NCBI GenBank assembly: GCA_964304625.1
Contig: OZ199838.1
Span: forward strand, 8,060,001 to 8,124,000
DNA length: 64,000 bases
Direction: 5' to 3'
Origin: Kudoa neothunni
Lineage: Eukaryota; Cnidaria
In this document: piece after piece, positions 23,868-37,211 of the stretch
Numbering within the stretch: position 1 is the first letter of the stretch
How the letters are laid out: every line of letters begins with the position of its first letter
Made by a program: the position numbers and the translations under genes
The notes under the pieces: model-generated
The model's database searches: none
Told to the model about the DNA's origin: nothing
The model's input: only the letters and a program-made list of their open reading frames with translations

Positions 23868-25673
23868 TAAAGTCTCGTTATTGCGTGGTTTTAGTAACCC
23901 GTCTATTTAAAAATTGAAGTATTTTTTCACGATGTCCCGTTAAAAGCATGATAAATAAGAGGAAAGAGAAATCATTGATTATTATAATTAGATAAAAATA
24001 TTGAAAGTTGTCGAAAAAAATCACAACTTCTGAGTTTAAATTGAATGATATGGTGATCTATGTTGAATATTAATACATTGTCACGTTTAAGGTCATTTAA
24101 AAATTGATAGTATTCGTTCACACGAAGATAAATTCAAAAACACGGATATTGAAACTAAAAAAAGAACACATTTTTCTGGAAAATTAAAAATATAGATGGC
24201 GAGCTGTGTGATTGGCTTGTTAAATAGTAGTCGAATGATAATGTTCCGCTGAGATATGTTATTGTCGAAATTGCTTTATATATTGTAGATAAAAAGAAAT
24301 TTCCAATTTAAAGTCTAGTAAGAGTGGTTTCGAGAGTCTACGGCAAGATATGGGCTAGCTCTCATAATATTTCATGGTGAGGCTACGAATACAGATATTT
24401 CATCTCTTGACTCATAGACTGTTGAAAACATTAATTTGGTTACGGCATATAGTCCTAAAGACGTTATAAACATTAACGCAACTGCTCTTCTTTTATGAGC
24501 AGTTACAAAACGTTAGTTATGTTTTAAAGGACGAAGTCGGAATATAATGCAAAAAATATCAAAAAAAGAATGAATGTTTTACTGTCACTCTTTTTCAAAT
24601 AGGGGTAAACTTTCATCAGTTTTTACTGGTAAATTTCAGTCCTAGACGTTTCAACTGAGTTAAATATCTACCGCGTGAGTATTATTCAAAAAAACACATG
24701 GATGATGTGTGGTATATTTATAAACATAATTATAAAGTTGAATCAAAGAATGATAGATGAGAACAGAAAAGTTTTAATTTTGTTGGATCAATATCCTCTT
24801 CATCCCAAAAATATTAATTTTTTAAATGTCGAAATTTTTTTCCCATCAAAACAACAACTAATATTCTACAAAACTTAATTTAGGCATCATCAAATGCATT
24901 CAAAGTAGGGCAAGGATACAATGACAAAGCACACGGTTTTATGTGAAGCTTTTATCATTGAAAAATAAACATTACTAAATTCAATCACGCCATCGATTAA
25001 ACCTTGGGAGAGTATTATACCAAAAATTATATTTAATTGTTTTAAAAATTAAGAATGTTTGGTAGTAATATATAAAACTGTAATAATAAAGTTATACCAA
25101 TTTATAGAACAAGATGATTTAAGAAAGTTATCCCAAGTCAGAAACAGTTCACAAAGTAATATTTTATGTATACATAATTAATCGTTTTAATGAATTCGAA
25201 GTTTACGAAAATATATTTGACGATGATAATGCTGCAACATGTGAGGATCAAAATCATGCGGACTTATTGCTCATAATGGTTAATCTGATGATATCAAACC
25301 AATTATTAAAAAAGTCGAAATTTTAATCAAATGAATAAAAAATATAGTTAAAATTTTAATTCCAGAGGTTCCATCTGGATTTCTTGATTTATATCCCACA
25401 ACGGACAGAATTTAAAAAATATCAATAGAAAGATTTCGACATATAAAAATCACAAGATTTTTTGGCAAAATTTAATAACTCTTCCATAATTGAACTCTAT
25501 GCTATCTGCGTTTTAACAAAGTTTGTTTGTAGGAATAATCATCAAACGTAAGCACATGAAAATCGTATTTTACAGTGTGACGTGCACGCAAGAAACTGGA
25601 TATTGCGTAAAAACTTTTTATCGCGTAGGTTTTTGCTGGTCCCAAAAACCCACACAACATTCAATCTCGACTG
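23868..25673 (+). mobile_element. Tigger/pogo-type element, decayed
   Basis: Left end near 23868 (AGTCTCGTTATTGCGTGG) and right end, inward, CAGTCGAGATTGAATGTTG before TA at 25674. The transposase is shredded; the best remnant is ENRKVLILLDQYPLHPKN at about 24750-24810. It is clearly related to ENRKVLILLDQCPSHPKS of copies A and B, which gives the orientation and family. Confidence 0.7.
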
Positions 25674-25781
25674 TATATTTTTTTAAGAAAAACAAAAAAT
25701 ATAACGTGAAAAGGTTAAATCACAATACGCGCAGTTCATAAAAATTAAAGTCAACGGAAAATTAACAGTTTTCACAAAAAA

Positions 25782-26324
25782 CTAAGATATGTTTGTCTCT
25801 TTTTTATTGACGTCGTCAAAACAGTCATCTGTAAGGAATGCGTAACGATTACCTTTGATAATTGCAGTAATCGCATGAATCCGCTATAGAATAATTAAAT
25901 TTATTAAGACACTAAACACATGTACGTTAACTAGATTTTCACCATTTTCCTTGCAAACGAACGTCGATTTCAGCCCGATTTCCTGAACAAATAACTCGCA
26001 TGCAGTATCCATCAATTTTAAGGCCTACAAAAAATTATTTGCACCACTGAGATGAAATTACATTGGCGGAAATATGAAGATTTCCATGTTTTTGATTCAT
26101 AATTGCTCTTATTCGTTCTCTAGAGAAATTTCCCTTCGATTCGCCATCATTCTAAAGAAATTTGCATAAACTTTTGAATTAATGTACTATACCGCTGATG
26201 CTTCAAAGGCAGCATCAGACCAATACTGCTCTAAAAGCTGATCAATGTTAATCTCGTCCTAAGAATTTAAAAATTTTATTTATGAACGAAGGAAAATGTT
26301 CGGCGCACAAACCTCCCAATTCAT
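25782..26324 (-). CDS. Histone-fold protein of the POLE4/CHRAC1/NF-YC type
   Basis: Small nuclear protein with an NF-YC-like histone fold, as in POLE4 and CHRAC1, which pair with another histone-fold partner in DNA polymerase epsilon or chromatin-remodelling complexes. Five exons on the minus strand: 26324-26313 (MNWE), 26258-26193, 26151-26062, 26024 to about 25959, and 25883-25782. Introns are 54, 41, 37 and about 75 nt; the protein is about 111 residues. Support comes from FSRERIRAIM (helix 1), HISANALKLMDTACELFVQEI across a splice (helix 2), and HAITAIIKGNRYAFLTDD (helix 3 and tail). The last donor is uncertain: GTTTGC at 25958 keeps the frame, while a GTGAAA site slightly downstream does not. 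I cannot decide between POLE4 and CHRAC1. Confidence 0.65.
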
Positions 26325-26390
26325 AGTTCATTGTCACTTAAACGCACATGCGCACAAATAAAAACACTAATGCATACACACAATATGTTG

Positions 26391-26553
26391 CTACAACAAA
26401 GGAATCATAAAGGTTTTAAAAACAGAATTCTCGTCATCTGTTTGCTGCCTTGGGTTTAATTGATGTTCTGGGAGTACATTCCAACAATACGTCAATGCAT
26501 ACAATGAACTGTCATAATCTGGCTCTTTGTAGACTCTCACCTTTTCGAAGATG
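26391..26553 (-). CDS. Unassigned terminal exon of an unknown gene
   Basis: After a good acceptor (TTATTTAG) a frame stays open for 54 codons and ends with TAG at 26391-26393. The composition is protein-like (KVRVYKEPDYDSSLYALTY, WNVLPEHQLNPRQQTDDE). No family is recognised. It lies 67 bases upstream of the histone-fold start on the same strand. It could be the last exon of a gene whose earlier exons I cannot find, or part of the 5' end of the histone-fold transcript. Confidence 0.35.
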
Positions 26554-27115
26554 CTAAATAATCGTTAAATAATATTATATCTTTAATTAATTAATTAATT
26601 TAAATGTATAAGATGTATTATTTTCTTGAATATTGAAATGTTAAAACCTTTATTTGAAAATATAGAATTTATTAAAAGTGGGAAGTCCATTATACGAATT
26701 ATTAACATCAAACAATAGAGGATAATGCTAATAAAGTTCTATTTCTCATTTAAATGCGAATAAAAATTATATTTAATAACGAATAATCACGTTAAATTAA
26801 GAGAAATTATATCGTGTACACATTTATTCACTAGAGCAATATACAGTATCAGTATATGTGGATATTTGCACCTTGGAATTTTTATTTTTATATATTTTAG
26901 GGGGAACAAGAAATAGAACTATTTATTAATTTATAAAATAGTTACACTTTTTAAGTTTATTTTATTTAAGGTAAAAAATGCATAATTCGAACGCTAGAGT
27001 GTTCCGCTAAACACTTGAATCAAATAAGTAATAGGGATTATTGAATCATTTATTCGAAGACATTCAAGAGGATTATCATAATAACGAGAGCAAGTATTGT
27101 ATAAAAATATAATTA
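26554..27115. other. Gene-free stretch
   Basis: Very AT-rich sequence, including an ATTAATTAATTAATT run near 26583. Upstream exons of the minus-strand frame at 26391-26553 would be expected here but none was found. Confidence 0.45.
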
Positions 27116-28908
27116 CAGTCGTGACTCGACACTGCGTAATTTAAGAAAGATAAGCATTATACATTTTAATTAACAAAATTAAACAATTAAATCATATTCG
27201 ATATGCTTAATAGGATTATTATGAAAAGAAATTATTATTTTGAAGAAGCGGATATACAATAAAATAGGAAAAACCTTGTGTCTAGCTATTTTGTGTAACT
27301 CATTTTCCACATTTTAATCCCTTTAATCCATTGGTTGCAGTATCGTAAACATGGTAAGATATCAAAGAACTATAGAAGATCAAATTAAAATAATTGATTA
27401 CTATAATTATCTTAAGTCTATAGCTGGTGCTAAATCTATGATTGTAAAACATTTCGGTTTACCAAGTGATTCTAACCTAAATATTTTTCGGTAATTTAAA
27501 ATAGGCCATTCTACTCTTGATAGAATCTTTTCAAAACAAGATGAAATTACAAATTCAAGTATTGCAATATCTAGAAAAAGATTTAAACCCGGAAAATATG
27601 AAAATCTTGAAAATAACCTTTACAACTTGATAGTTTCAATTCGAGATAAAAATAAACTATTATCTGGGTTAATAATTATCGAAAAGTTTCTGTTATTTCC
27701 CAGGATATTAGAATCAACAATTTTAATGTAAGAAGGGATGGTTTAATAATTTCAGGGTGCGTTATGGTCTGAAAAGTTATAAATTACACGGAGAAGCTGG
27801 AAGTGCCGACTTCAAATGTATTTATGAATGGATGGGCAAGTCGTCCGAGATTTTGTCAAGATACAACCCAGAAAACATATTAAATTTGGATGAGACTGGT
27901 CTTTATTATGAACAGTTGATACAACGTACATACATTACTAAAAATGAACAAAACGTAAAAGGTGTAAAACAATCCAAAAAGCGTGTTACGGTTTTGGTCG
28001 CTGTCTTAATGACAGGAGAAAAATTTTCATTACATGTAATAGGAAAATTTAAGAAACCTCGCTGTTTTAAGGGAATTAAAGAGTTTCCAATTGAGTATCA
28101 TTCCCAAGCGAATGACTGAATGTCCTCAGAGATGAACCATAATCTCATTAAAGAAAACAGAAAGGTTTTAATTTTATTGGATCAATGCCCATCTCATCCA
28201 AAATCGATCGATAATTTGGAAAACATCGAGCTTCTATTTCTGCCGAAAAACATTACCAGTGTGGTGCAACCAATGGATCTGGGAATAATTCATAGTTTAA
28301 AATAAAATTATAGAAAACTATTATGCCAAGATATTATATTTGAAGAGGATGACCAAGATAGATTTAAATAAACTGTGCTCGATTGTTTAAATACTCTAAA
28401 ATTGGCTTGGGAAGTGGTTACGGTATCAATTATTGGTAATTGTTTTAATAAGTCGCCTATTTTCAAAAGTATATTATCGACTATTTCTATTGAAAAATTA
28501 AGATAAGCAAATTTTAATCGAATGCGAGGATGAAATAACATTAGAAGGTAACATAGAAGAATTTTAAAAATTACATCTAGATGAGGGTGAGCAGTGTAAA
28601 GTCACTGTGTGTAGTGAAGATCCTGATTTTGAACAAAAAGATGAATTCGCCGCAACATCTCAATTAAAAAGTGCAATTAATACATTAAGAAAAGCGTTTA
28701 TCATCGATAATCCTAAAACCCTGTTTTCTCTGCGTCCAGTTATGGGTGTTGTACATGAAATTATTAGTAATAGAACCAAAACCCATAAAATTGGTGAGTT
28801 CTTTCGTAAGAAACGTTAAAATAGTAAACAGTATGCGTGCGTGGATGTCTCGATATTGCGTAATTTTTTCCCGGTCCCGAATTGTTACGCAATATCGAAA
28901 CATTACTG
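27116..28908 (+). mobile_element. Tigger/pogo-type element, copy B
   Basis: A 1793-bp element, TA on each side (27114-27115 and 28909-28910), ends CAGTCGTGACTCGACACTGC and, inward, CAGTAATGTTTCGATATTGC. Its sequence is almost identical to the reverse complement of copy A, with only a few visible substitutions and the 15-base difference at one end. The same stops delimit the frames 27757-28119, 28120-28305 and 28607-28819. The flanks are unrelated to those of copy A, so this is a separate insertion rather than a segmental inverted duplication. Confidence 0.9.
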
Positions 28909-29929
28909 TACTATGAAAAGTTGGGAAATTATTGAATACTTCAACATTTATTCTAACCCTGCAAGGCTGTATGTATTATGATTAATTATAGAATGTCGGT
29001 ACAGTAAACTCTCGACTCAAGTAGCTCAATACTATGTAATTTGCGATTTTTGAAATTATTATCTAGTAACTTTAAGAAACAGGTTAAACAGTCCATAAAA
29101 ATGAAATTTTTCAAGTGGGAATCATTAATTGAATTTAACCCTAATGTCGCCAATAGATTTAATGTTGATATAATTGTCTTTGATGCTTCATAAAATTTTT
29201 GTTTGATTTTAGACTCTTATTTACAGAATGCAAAATTCCAAGTCGTGAAATGGAAAAATACAATAAATATGCAAATTCAACTTCTTTAACAAAAAGACAA
29301 CTGTAAAAAACCCTTGGGTTGCATATATGCGAAAATAAATGAATGAAAATTTTTCTACAAAAAGGCCTCTACATTTTTGGATTAAAAGCTCACTAGGTTA
29401 GCGGATTTTACTTTAATATTAATTAATATAATAATTATACAACATTGATGACAAACTAACTTAACAGAATGAGATGACCACGTAGGAAGAGAAAATAGAA
29501 AATTAGTTATAAGAAAAATTAAAAATTCTTTAATAATAAAAATATAAAGATTAAGCATTTTTAAAACGTGACAAAACACACTCAAATTATATTTATTCTG
29601 CAATAATTCTAGTATATTATTATAATTATATATTTCAAAAAGGTAAAATTAGTAACATGTCAGAAAATACATAAATTGATGGTTTAATAGTAACAAATTT
29701 ATAGAGTTCGATTGTTCATACGCCACCTCTCATTATTTTATAAAACGATCATTCTGATGCCAAATTTTGCACAATACCGTGTGTTCAGTGTAACCATTTT
29801 GGCCAATTTAGTGATTACATTTGTTTTTTTATAGTGCATAATACTTCATGTAGCGTTTCAAAATTTAATTTAACGTAGTAAGAAAAGTGAAATAATTGTA
29901 ATATGCGGATGTAAAGTCGGTGCTTTTAA
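28909..29929. other. Gene-free stretch with a solitary Tigger-like end
   Basis: At 28994 TA is followed by CAGTAAACTCTCGACTCAAG, which has the form of the local Tigger TIRs. A matching right end was not found. No exon is supportable. Confidence 0.4.
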
Positions 29930-32900
29930 TCCTTCCGGGACGAAGGGGGTGCATTATGCACCCCAATTTTTTTATTATCAAAAATTTCCCTTTTTACACG
30001 TTAAGAATCTGATTCATATTTTGTCAAATCTCACAATTTTATTAATATTTTTATCTTATAAATTTAAAATAGATAATTTGAAAGAAATTGGTTTAATATT
30101 ACTTGTTAAAATGACGCAGGTTATCCTTTACCTTCAAAAATTATAAATGATGATAAGTAATGGTTACTACATAGTATAAAATTTATTTTTACATATAAAG
30201 CACTGATTAAATTAAAATGAAATACGTTAAAAACCTAAGAAATCATATTTATAACTTTACCGACCGAGCCTTATGGACCATAGGATTATTTTCAAAAACG
30301 CACGAGTGGTAACGTTGTCATTCGGGTTCTGCAGGTGCATTTACGTTTGTATGAAAATTTGTTAATATTTAATTTTTCGATAAAGTTATGGTATCAGAAA
30401 ATAGTTCAGATGATCTTATTGGAGATTTTAATAATAATGTATATGCTGACAGTGACCTAGAATTTGAAGGTCGCAGGTCTGATGAATCCTCATATGATGA
30501 TTTTACTGAATATTCTGGAATTTCAAATGACTCAGAAGTCGATGGTGATGAAATATTGCATGGGATAACAACTAATAAATCAGGTTTCTAGTGGAAATAT
30601 GGCTGCAAATCAAGAAAACGAACGAGGTGCCACAATCATGTTATCGATAAGCCTGGTCCCATAGGAAATTCAGGAAATATTTCGTCAATTTTATCTTCGT
30701 TCCAGCTGTTTTTTTCTGATTCTGTGTTAGAAAAAATTTTATTCTTCACGAATAAGTACAGGCAATCAAGTACTCAGTATAAACATACAAATGCAATAAC
30801 GATGGAAGAATTAATGGCCTTCCTTGGTGTTATGATTGCGTCTGGTCGTTGTAATGGATCAAGAATGTCCCTCAAACTCCTCTGGGAAACTCACCCCCTA
30901 TTTTAGCAGCCTTTTTTTCAGCTGCAATATCGAGGGACCGATTCACCCTCATTTATCGGAGACTATCCGATTTGATGACAAATCAAGGAGAACACCAAGA
31001 ACCGATAGCTCATATGACAAATTAGAACCTATCCGTGAGATTTTCGAGGAAATCAATATATCTTTTCGAGGAAATTTTTCACCCGGTTTACATTATAACC
31101 ATTGATGACCGAATGGTAGGTTTCCGAGGTAAGTGTCCATTCCGTGTCTACATAAAGAATAAACCCGTACGTTTTGGTATGAAACTTTGGGTTGCAGCCG
31201 ATGTTGACACTTCATATTTGCTGAATGTGCAACCGTACATAGGAAGGATGGGCAACGTATGCGAGACTAAACAAGGGGAAAGGGTTGTCAAATACCTCAT
31301 GACTCCGTTTTTTGGTTCTGGGTGAGGATTGACAATTGACAATTTTTTCACCTCCGTCCCCTTGGCATTATTTTTACTACAGAAAAATATTACACTTACT
31401 GGAACTTTGAGAAGAAACAACAGATATTTAGCTGATATTCTTCGAGATATGACGAATCGTGATGAGCCATCGTCGAGATTTTGCTTCTCTGAAGACGTGA
31501 CATTAGTGTCGTATATTCCCAAGAAAAATCGTAATGTTTTGTTATTGTCGACTGAAATCCATGACAGTTCGATCGAACCATCAGAAAGAAAATGCCCCGA
31601 AATTATTCTGAATTATAATCAGACCAAAGGGGGCGTTGACAATGGCGATCGGATGACGCAACAATACAGCTGTGCTCGGACAACAAGAAGGTGGCCATTC
31701 AAGTTGTTTATGGACCTTATTGATATATCAACATTGAATTCTTATATGGATGATGGATGTCGAGGTTCCCAGACTGGCGATCAAGTGGTCGAAGTCGGCG
31801 CCAATATTTTCTTCGGGAACTGGCAACTGAATTAATCAAGCCGAATGTTTTGAGACGTCAAAGTTTAGGACATACTTATCACTCTCATATTAAATTTGGA
31901 TTCAACATATTTGACGAATACATCAAGGACGGTCAAACATCTATTTCTAATGAAGAAACTTTAATCCCAGTACAGTCAAAATGTACACTTTGTCCAAGGA
32001 ATATTGACAAGAAGTCCAGAGTTTCATGCTACACATGCAAGGAGGCAGCGTGCCATTCGCATCGAATTAAAAAAAAGTTATACAATGTCTTAGTTGTAAT
32101 ATGGAATCAAACTAATGTTCAAAAAGTAGTCCCATTTTAACAGATTTTTTAAATTATGGAATATTTTTTAGTTCAAAAGTCCATTTATGTATGGTATTCA
32201 TCTCCTCGAGAATATAATGAAAATTACACAATGAATATATCATGTTTTAGTTAAAATTATAATAGCCAACTTATAAATTTTTTTAATTGAATATTTATTT
32301 TCGTGATTTCGGTGCTGCTTTGAAAATTCAACTTAACCTATTAATAATAATAATAAATAATATAATACGTTTTGAAAGCTACAAGTGAAAATAAATCCTA
32401 AAATACTTAACTCATATCGTTAAGATTAGTATTTATATATGAAATTAATTTTTTCTATTCAATCATCAGTATTTATCTATATTACATTTCGTTGTTACCA
32501 GGTTATAGAATCGGAAGCTACAACGCAACGATGATTATTAGGTAAGAAAGAATTCCCTGCTAATTTAATCTTATTATCCATCTATGGGATTAACGAGAAT
32601 AATCGGTAGTTTACATAAACCTAGATGGCTCGACTCTCGGTGTCGATGTGAGAAAAACACTGAAGCCGAGAGCCGAATCTTCTAAGAATTTATAGAGCTT
32701 TATTGTTTTATTGAATATGTTTCGCTTGAATATTACGTTGATCCGTCGTTTCTTTAATGAATCGTTCTGATTACTTACATGCGTTTTTTTCTATAGAGCT
32801 ATACTATTTTGACTTCTGGGTGGATCTTTTTAATATGTAAATAATTTTTAATCAAATTAAACGGTGTATTGCATCAATAAAGCGTAATAACATGAAAATT

Positions 32901-32973
32901 TTCTGGGGTGCATAATGCACCCCCTTCGCCCCCCCCCCCCCACGTTAGTTTTTTGAGCTCCGTGTTCCGAGGG
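29930..32973 (+). mobile_element. piggyBac-type element 2, decayed
   Basis: TTAA at 29926-29929 and 32974-32977. Both ends carry GACGAAGG/GCGAAGG followed by the palindrome GGGGTGCATTATGCACCCC or its ATAAT variant (29946-29964 and 32905-32923). The plus-strand transposase starts at 30388 with an acidic N-terminus. The three catalytic regions are ITIDDRMVGFRGKCPFRVY, TIDNFFTS and TKGGVDNGDRM. The C-terminal Cys-rich finger is at 31978-32070 (CTLC, CYTC, CHSH). About five stops or shifts break it. A 13-C run lies at 32929-32941. Confidence 0.88.
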
Positions 32974-32977
32974 TTAA

Positions 32978-34058
32978 ATAATCAGAGTTTTAATTTTCAT
33001 CAAAATTGACGCCCGGTTTGATTATCAATGAAAAAAATAAAATTCTCCATTTATTACTATCATAATAAACATCAGGGGAAAAATTTGAAAGATATACAAG
33101 AGTTTAATAACATACTTATAGAATAGTGATTTTTAAGCGGGGTTAAATATTAAATGATTAATTTCAACGATAAGCATTTGAATGCATTAAAATACATCAT
33201 GTATGGTGTAGACGCCTAAAGCTTTCCGCCTAGCCTAAGGTTCTATCACAGCAAATTTATAAAGCTTACACTACTAATAAACACACGAAAAAATTAATAA
33301 AATAAAATTATACGAAGAATAGCTAAATATGAATAATAATGATAAAAATTTACCCATAATGGAGAAACAAAAAAAGTTATATTAAATAAAGGAAATGGCT
33401 GCTCTCATGGATCCATTTAGTCAGGTGTCACTAGTTTTGACTATATTTAACTATTTCTGTCTCCTAATGGCAAAGCGATGAGTCAGAAATAGTTAAATAT
33501 AGCATATTCCAAAAAAATGAATTGTTCATATAGTCCGCAATTAAGAGTTGATGGCTTAAAAATGGTCAACCCAACTGCGTGCATGTCGTTTAGGATAAAA
33601 TAACCCCATGAGAATAAATGGACAATGCCTAAATTAAATGTGAACAACTTAATTTGAAAGCTTACATTTTAATCATGCGCTCTTACTAATAATAAATACA
33701 GAGAACAAAGATTTTAACCAAGTTTTAACTTAATAACAATATAAGGTTATTATTTGAAGTTTTGTAAAGAACAAACCATTTCTAGTTTTAAATTTTCAGA
33801 AAAAGACCTTATAAGTTACGAATAAATGGTTAATGATTGATGTGATTATCGACTTAGGCACATTACATTAAGAAATCAGCAACCAGCTGTGATTTTTTAA
33901 TAAATTTAAAATTATTAAAAATTTAGACTTGTAATATGATGCTTATTTGTTTTATAATACTATAAAATTTTATTCAACGGAAAAATCAAAATTCATAGAA
34001 AAAAAGAAGTTACTTGCTTCTAATCTCTAGCCCCGTTTAAATCGCAAGCAGCTTTAAC
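32978..34058. other. Gene-free stretch
   Basis: AT-rich, no exon found. It holds a perfect 19-bp inverted repeat listed separately. Confidence 0.5.
33441..33502. repeat. Perfect hairpin-forming inverted repeat
   Basis: CTATATTTAACTATTTCTG at 33441-33459 is exactly inverted at 33484-33502, with a 24-nt loop. It could be a small MITE core or a folded RNA element; no flanking duplication was identified. Confidence 0.5.
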
Positions 34059-37000
34059 CAGCGTTACCAACCCAAATCGGACAAATCCAATTTTTTGGAA
34101 AAACTGAACTAATATTTAATTATTTGTATAAATATTAAGTTAATTTATAATTAACTCAGAAATTTCAAATTTATGACATCATTTGGTCGATGTGTTGAAA
34201 AATTTCCTCATTAGAACAAGATTACCTAATGTAGATCACAACATTCTACTTCTTCTAATGTTTTCGATAATTTTAAAAGAGAAAATGCTCTTTCCGAAGA
34301 AGCGTTAATCAGAGCCGGAGGAAGTAAAGATGTACCGTATTTTCCGGTAGAATTAAAATTAATTTGCCGATAAACAATGGCCAAAAAAACGATTGTTAAT
34401 AATTTAATCAAACAAAATTTGTTTGTGAGCCAATTCACTTCCTTTAACTTCAAACAATTTTATTACAGTCTCTCGTTCGATTTTTGAATAACACGTATCA
34501 ACTATACCTAGATGAGGTTTTATTTGCATGTGTGACCATTTATTCATTACATTTAAGAAAAATTGGTCAAGTAAATAATATTTAGTTGATACTTAAAATT
34601 AGAATTTTTTGAAAATTAATAACAAACACCGGAAATGATAACTTAACATTGGACTTCACCAACATCAGAGTCTTAAATTCAAACACAAAAATCTCTTCGT
34701 AATACAGTGCAACATCGCCCGTGCGTAACGCGCTCGTACGTAATGTGCTCGTTTGTAGTACTTAACTTATATTTGACTATGATTGGTTCAATGACATAAA
34801 AGGCGATGTTTTGAGATTTTTAATAAACTACATTAAATTTTTTAAAAATTATTTTAATTATTGTAAATGTGAAAAACATCTATCGTGCGTAATGCATCGA
34901 TTCTACGTAATCCAGTTGAAAAAAACGATTGTAAGTTGCACATCGCTCGTACATAATCATTAGTAAAATGAAGCCTACCATGCAGAGAAAGTACAGAAGC
35001 TTGGCTGGAAAATATGAAATTATTCAATTTTATGAGTCTATTCATGAATTGAAAAGTTCAAAAAGAATGACGACGGATAAATTCGGTATCAAAACTATGT
35101 CAACATTAGATGCCATTTTAATAAGGAAGGAGGAAATTCTTAAGTCAGGGGCATAGGCCTGCTTAATTGTAGAAGAACTTTAAAAAAGGTGTTGATAATA
35201 GTGTTGACAATGATATTTATCGATGGATCCTCGAAATTGAGGAAAGGGTGGTTGTATCAAGTCAGAAAATATTATTGAAAAGACTAGAAGAATTGCATTG
35301 GAAAATCGTCGTTCCAGTGCTTACCTTAATCGTGGTTGGTTTCAACAATTTAGAAATAGCTTTAATCTAACATATGTTACCCTTCAAGGGGATATAGCAA
35401 GTGTTCCTACTGAAATAATCTTAGAGTGGTAACAAAAGCTTGTCACTATTCTTGAAAAATGGTCACCTGAAGATATTTTTAACATTGATGAGACTGATCC
35501 TTTTACCAACAATACAAAGGTTTATACGAATTAAATGATCTGTTGGAATTTTATTTGTAGGTAGTGATTATATAACCGGAATGGAAAGGAACGTTAGGGG
35601 AACAAAACAATTAAAGAACCAGGTGATTGTTCTTCTTGGATGTTCAATGACTGGCGAAAAACTTCCTCCATTTATTATTGGAAAAGGTGGAAAGCCAAGA
35701 TATTTTAAAGGTGTAAGTACTTGTCCTTTGCTCTACGAGTCGAATCAAAATGTTTGGATGACTTCAGAACTATTTATAAAATATATGAATCACCTTGATC
35801 ATCTCATGTCTTATCGAAATAAAAAAATCATTCTTTTTATTGACAATTTCCCAGCGTATCCTATATTAAAACTTAAAAATATCGATTTATGTTACGTCCC
35901 AAAGAGTACTACAAGTATATTTCAGCCTTTAGATCAGGGGATCATTAATTCGTTTAAATTTTATTACAATAATTTTGTATCCCAACGGTTCCTAAACCAA
36001 TTGGATATTGGTATCACTAAGCCAAAACCCATAGACGTGCTGGAAGCAATGTATATGATTTCAGATGCTTAGAACAATGTTAAAGATACTACAATAACAA
36101 ATTGTTTCAAGAAATCATTTTTTGAGTTTGAGAAAACTCCATGCGACTTCAGTGCATCTGATGATGCTGATAATGCCGATTCGGAAATTCTCCAAAATAC
36201 TAAATTCGCAAAATCTATCAGTTGTAAAGAAATGGTAATTCTGATTGTTTAAAATAATATGAACGACTCAAGAAAAAAATAAAAGCGCAAACAATGAAAT
36301 AAATTTAATAAATAATTTTGATGAAGAAATAGAATGTAAGCCGATTACGTATTCTGAGACTATAGAACACTATGAAGCGTTATTTCGTTTCTTAAAAGGT
36401 AATAAATCCTTATAAATATCAACCATTTTTGAAGTTGGAAAAGAAATATATAAAATTATTGATGAGTCTCGAGAGAAAAAAAAGATATTTGATTATTTTC
36501 AAGTAAGATGATTTTTTTAGCGTAATTAACTCTAAATATTTCTTCTAGGTACAAAAGCTGGACGAGAAAAATCGAAAGTTATAATCTTAACAGATTTATT
36601 GTTTCTTTATCATTTGAAATATTTTACATTAAGTTGATAAAAAATAAAATAAAAAATTTTACTCTCCAACCGCGCATGCTCATACATCGCGCGTACGTAA
36701 TGCATCAATTCTACGTAATACGTATTCATTCCCCGTACCATTACGTACGAGCGATGCTGCACTGTAATTCCAAAATGATTCATGGTCATGATAAAATTGT
36801 CTTGTCGCAATAATGGTAAAAAAATCCAAATTGCTGGTCTTAACAGGAGCGCATATAACATTTACTAAAATGTGTTCGTTTTGATAAATTTTTGGCAAGT
36901 TTTTTTAGCTCAATTTTTGTATTACGTGGGCTTTAAGAATTATTAAAATTTCTAATTTTATCTTGCGTTTAGTGAATTTCTATTGCAGACATTTTAATAT

Positions 37001-37211
37001 GAAATAGAGCATTGTTCCAAATATAAAATTATCTACTCGAAGATTTCTCGTAATGAAATCAGCAACGATTAAATTCCATTTTTTGTGAATTTGCAATAAT
37101 TCCTTATCTTTGAAACATCGTTTTGCGATTATTCAGTCTTTCGAAGAACGAGACTAAAAATCGGACAACTTTGGTTGATTTGTCCGACATCGAACACGGT
37201 AGGCAACGCTG
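34059..37211 (-). mobile_element. hAT element split by a nested Tigger
   Basis: Ends CAGCGTTACCAACCCAAATC and, inward from the right, CAGCGTTGCCTACCGTG, both followed by CGGACAAATC-type subterminal sequence. The minus-strand C-terminus at 34453-34226 contains NASSERAFSLLKLSKT, the hAT dimerisation-domain signature. A further hAT-like piece lies at 36898-36770. Only about 1.1 kb of hAT sequence remains around the inserted Tigger at 34705-36764, so it was also internally deleted. The 8-bp flanks do not match well, so the target duplication has decayed. Confidence 0.65.
34705..36764 (+). mobile_element. Tigger/pogo-type element nested in hAT
   Basis: TIRs CAGTGCAACATCGCCCGTGC and, inward, CAGTGCAGCATCGCTCGTAC with TA on both sides. 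The transposase starts at 34969 (MKPTMQRKYRS) with a helix-turn-helix (FGIKTMSTLDAIL). The DDE core in the frame 35581-36072 shows LFIDNFPAYP and FQPLDQGIINSF; NIDET near 35480 gives the first Asp. Several stops and shifts break the frame. Confidence 0.88.

Noticed and set aside
5548-28908. Large inverted segmental duplication joining Tigger copies A and B
   Set aside because: The similarity stops exactly at the TA-flanked element ends, so two transposition events explain it better.
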